DNA of 6,754 nucleotides. Source: Parachlamydiales bacterium. GTDB taxonomy: Bacteria > Chlamydiota > Chlamydiia > Chlamydiales > SM23-39. A program made the position numbers and the translations under genes. The stretch lies in NCBI GenBank assembly GCA_020058465.1, contig JAGVDZ010000183.1, positions 1 through 6,754 on the forward strand, read 5' to 3'. Positions 6,469 through 6,754 of this stretch are shown here, in pieces. How positions within the stretch are numbered: position 1 is the first letter of the stretch; every line of letters starts with the position of its first letter. The notes beneath the pieces were generated by a model. The model did not search any database. It was not told where the DNA came from and saw nothing but the letters and a program-made list of their open reading frames with translations.

Positions 6469-6486
6469 AAATGAGAAGAATGTCAA
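6460..6486 (-). promoter_or_regulatory. Promoter of the abiEi operon
   Basis: On the minus strand there is a perfect TTGACA (6486-6481), a 15-bp spacer and TACAAT (6465-6460, 5 of 6), preceded by TGG, giving an extended -10. The spacer is 2 bp short, which the extended -10 may offset. Transcription would start near 6453, about 32 nt before the ATG. The -10 lies within the palindrome at 6421-6468, so a bound repressor would block it. Confidence 0.6.
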
Positions 6487-6553
6487 TAAAAAATCGCAAA
6501 AGGCATAGCCAGAGGCTTTGGCTTCATGGGTTAGTAGTCCTTAGAGAAAACGT

Positions 6554-6584
6554 AACGGAAATTCAACGGAGTTGCCAATTTCCC
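6554..6584. repeat. Right copy of the paired island-end palindromic repeat
   Basis: GGAAATT (6557-6563) is the exact complement of AATTTCC (6577-6583). Between them CAAC-GGA-GTTG (6564-6574) forms an inner stem with a three-base loop. The motif aligns in direct orientation with 3761-3788: both share AACGGA, CAACGGAGTTG and AATTTC. The base after the inner stem differs in a way that keeps a hairpin in both copies. Confidence 0.6.
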
Positions 6585-6711
6585 AACATTGCCTTCGATT
6601 ACCTTCGGTTGCTAAAATTTCCTGGAAAAAATCTGGACTTCCCTATAGAATCTGTCCATCTTGGTTGATTAAGCTCAATCAAAGGCAATAGAAAGAAGTG
6701 GTTTTCTAAGT

Positions 6712-6753
6712 CTGAAAATCCTTGTGTCGCTGGTTCGATTCCAGTTCTGGCCA
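6712..6753 (+). repeat. attR-like 42-bp direct repeat (tRNA-Phe 3' fragment)
   Basis: This is an exact copy of tRNA-Phe positions 3696-3737, preceded by unrelated sequence. The acceptor 5' strand, D-arm and 5' half of the anticodon arm are absent, so it is a displaced tRNA 3' end and not a second tRNA gene. The window ends one base later, so what lies beyond is unknown. Confidence 0.9.
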
Positions 6754-6754
6754 C

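Larger units (their letters stand above)
6422..6711. other. Non-coding right end of the island
   Basis: This stretch of about 290 bp holds the operator and promoter of the abiEi operon, a weak AGCCA/TGGCT hairpin near 6507-6524, the palindromic repeat at 6554-6584 and a TTGATT-AAGCTC-AATCAA palindrome (6665-6682) 30 bp before the right tRNA repeat. A plus-strand 65-codon open frame (6471-6668) starts inside the promoter, has no ribosome site and matches nothing I recognise. The clustered palindromes would suit recombinase arm-type sites, but that is only a guess. Confidence 0.5.

Noticed and set aside
6471..6668. Plus-strand 65-codon frame at the right island end
   Set aside because: It starts inside the abiEi promoter without a ribosome site and crosses the palindromic repeat; no family recognised. 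An excisionase-like small gene was considered, but no helix-turn-helix pattern is visible.
6712..6753. Second functional tRNA-Phe gene
   Set aside because: Only the 3' 42 bases are present; the acceptor 5' strand, D-arm and half of the anticodon stem are missing.

Overview
The window comes from a member of the Chlamydiota, probably an environmental (Parachlamydia-, Waddlia- or Simkania-like) lineage rather than a Chlamydiaceae pathogen. The evidence is a chlamydial-type ribosomal protein S12, divergently paired with a tail-specific protease (Tsp, the CT441 family). In Chlamydia trachomatis rpsL and tsp are also near neighbours (CT439/CT441). The environmental placement is an inference: a tRNA-borne island with an AbiE-type toxin-antitoxin pair would be unusual in the streamlined Chlamydiaceae.

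Layout. (1) 1-251, minus strand: 5' part of rpsL, cut by the window edge. (2) 252-658: intergenic region with a good sigma70/66-like promoter for tsp, a weaker candidate for rpsL, and a perfect 14-bp inverted repeat. (3) 659-2668, plus strand: tsp, an exported PDZ/S41 protease with all catalytic residues. (4) 2813-3625, plus strand: an unrecognised protein with a Pro/Ser/Tyr-rich N-terminus and a central coiled coil. (5) 3665-3737, plus strand: an intact tRNA-Phe(GAA). (6) 3696-6753: a compact genomic island of about 3.0 kb, bounded by a perfect 42-bp direct repeat of the 3' part of the tRNA-Phe gene. The first copy lies in the intact tRNA and the second closes the island one base before the window ends.

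The island carries four minus-strand genes read from one end: an AbiEi-type winged-helix antitoxin/repressor, an AbiEii/MenT-type nucleotidyltransferase toxin, a class I SAM-dependent methyltransferase and a short Nudix hydrolase. The genes overlap by 8 nt or are separated by 9 and 2 nt, so they should be one transcript. The promoter has a consensus TTGACA and an extended -10. A large 18+18-bp imperfect palindrome lies over the -10 and runs up to the antitoxin start codon, the expected place for AbiEi autorepression. A hairpin with a T-run follows the last gene and is the likely terminator. A related hairpin repeat lies near the other island end, so the cargo is bracketed by two copies of the same small palindromic motif.

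No integrase or transposase is visible, so the island is a remnant, a satellite mobilised in trans, or one unit of a larger or tandem array continuing beyond the window. The most interesting possibility is that the methyltransferase and Nudix hydrolase are functional partners of the AbiE nucleotidyltransferase in an extended toxin-antitoxin/defence module. The sequence supports co-transcription, but not function.
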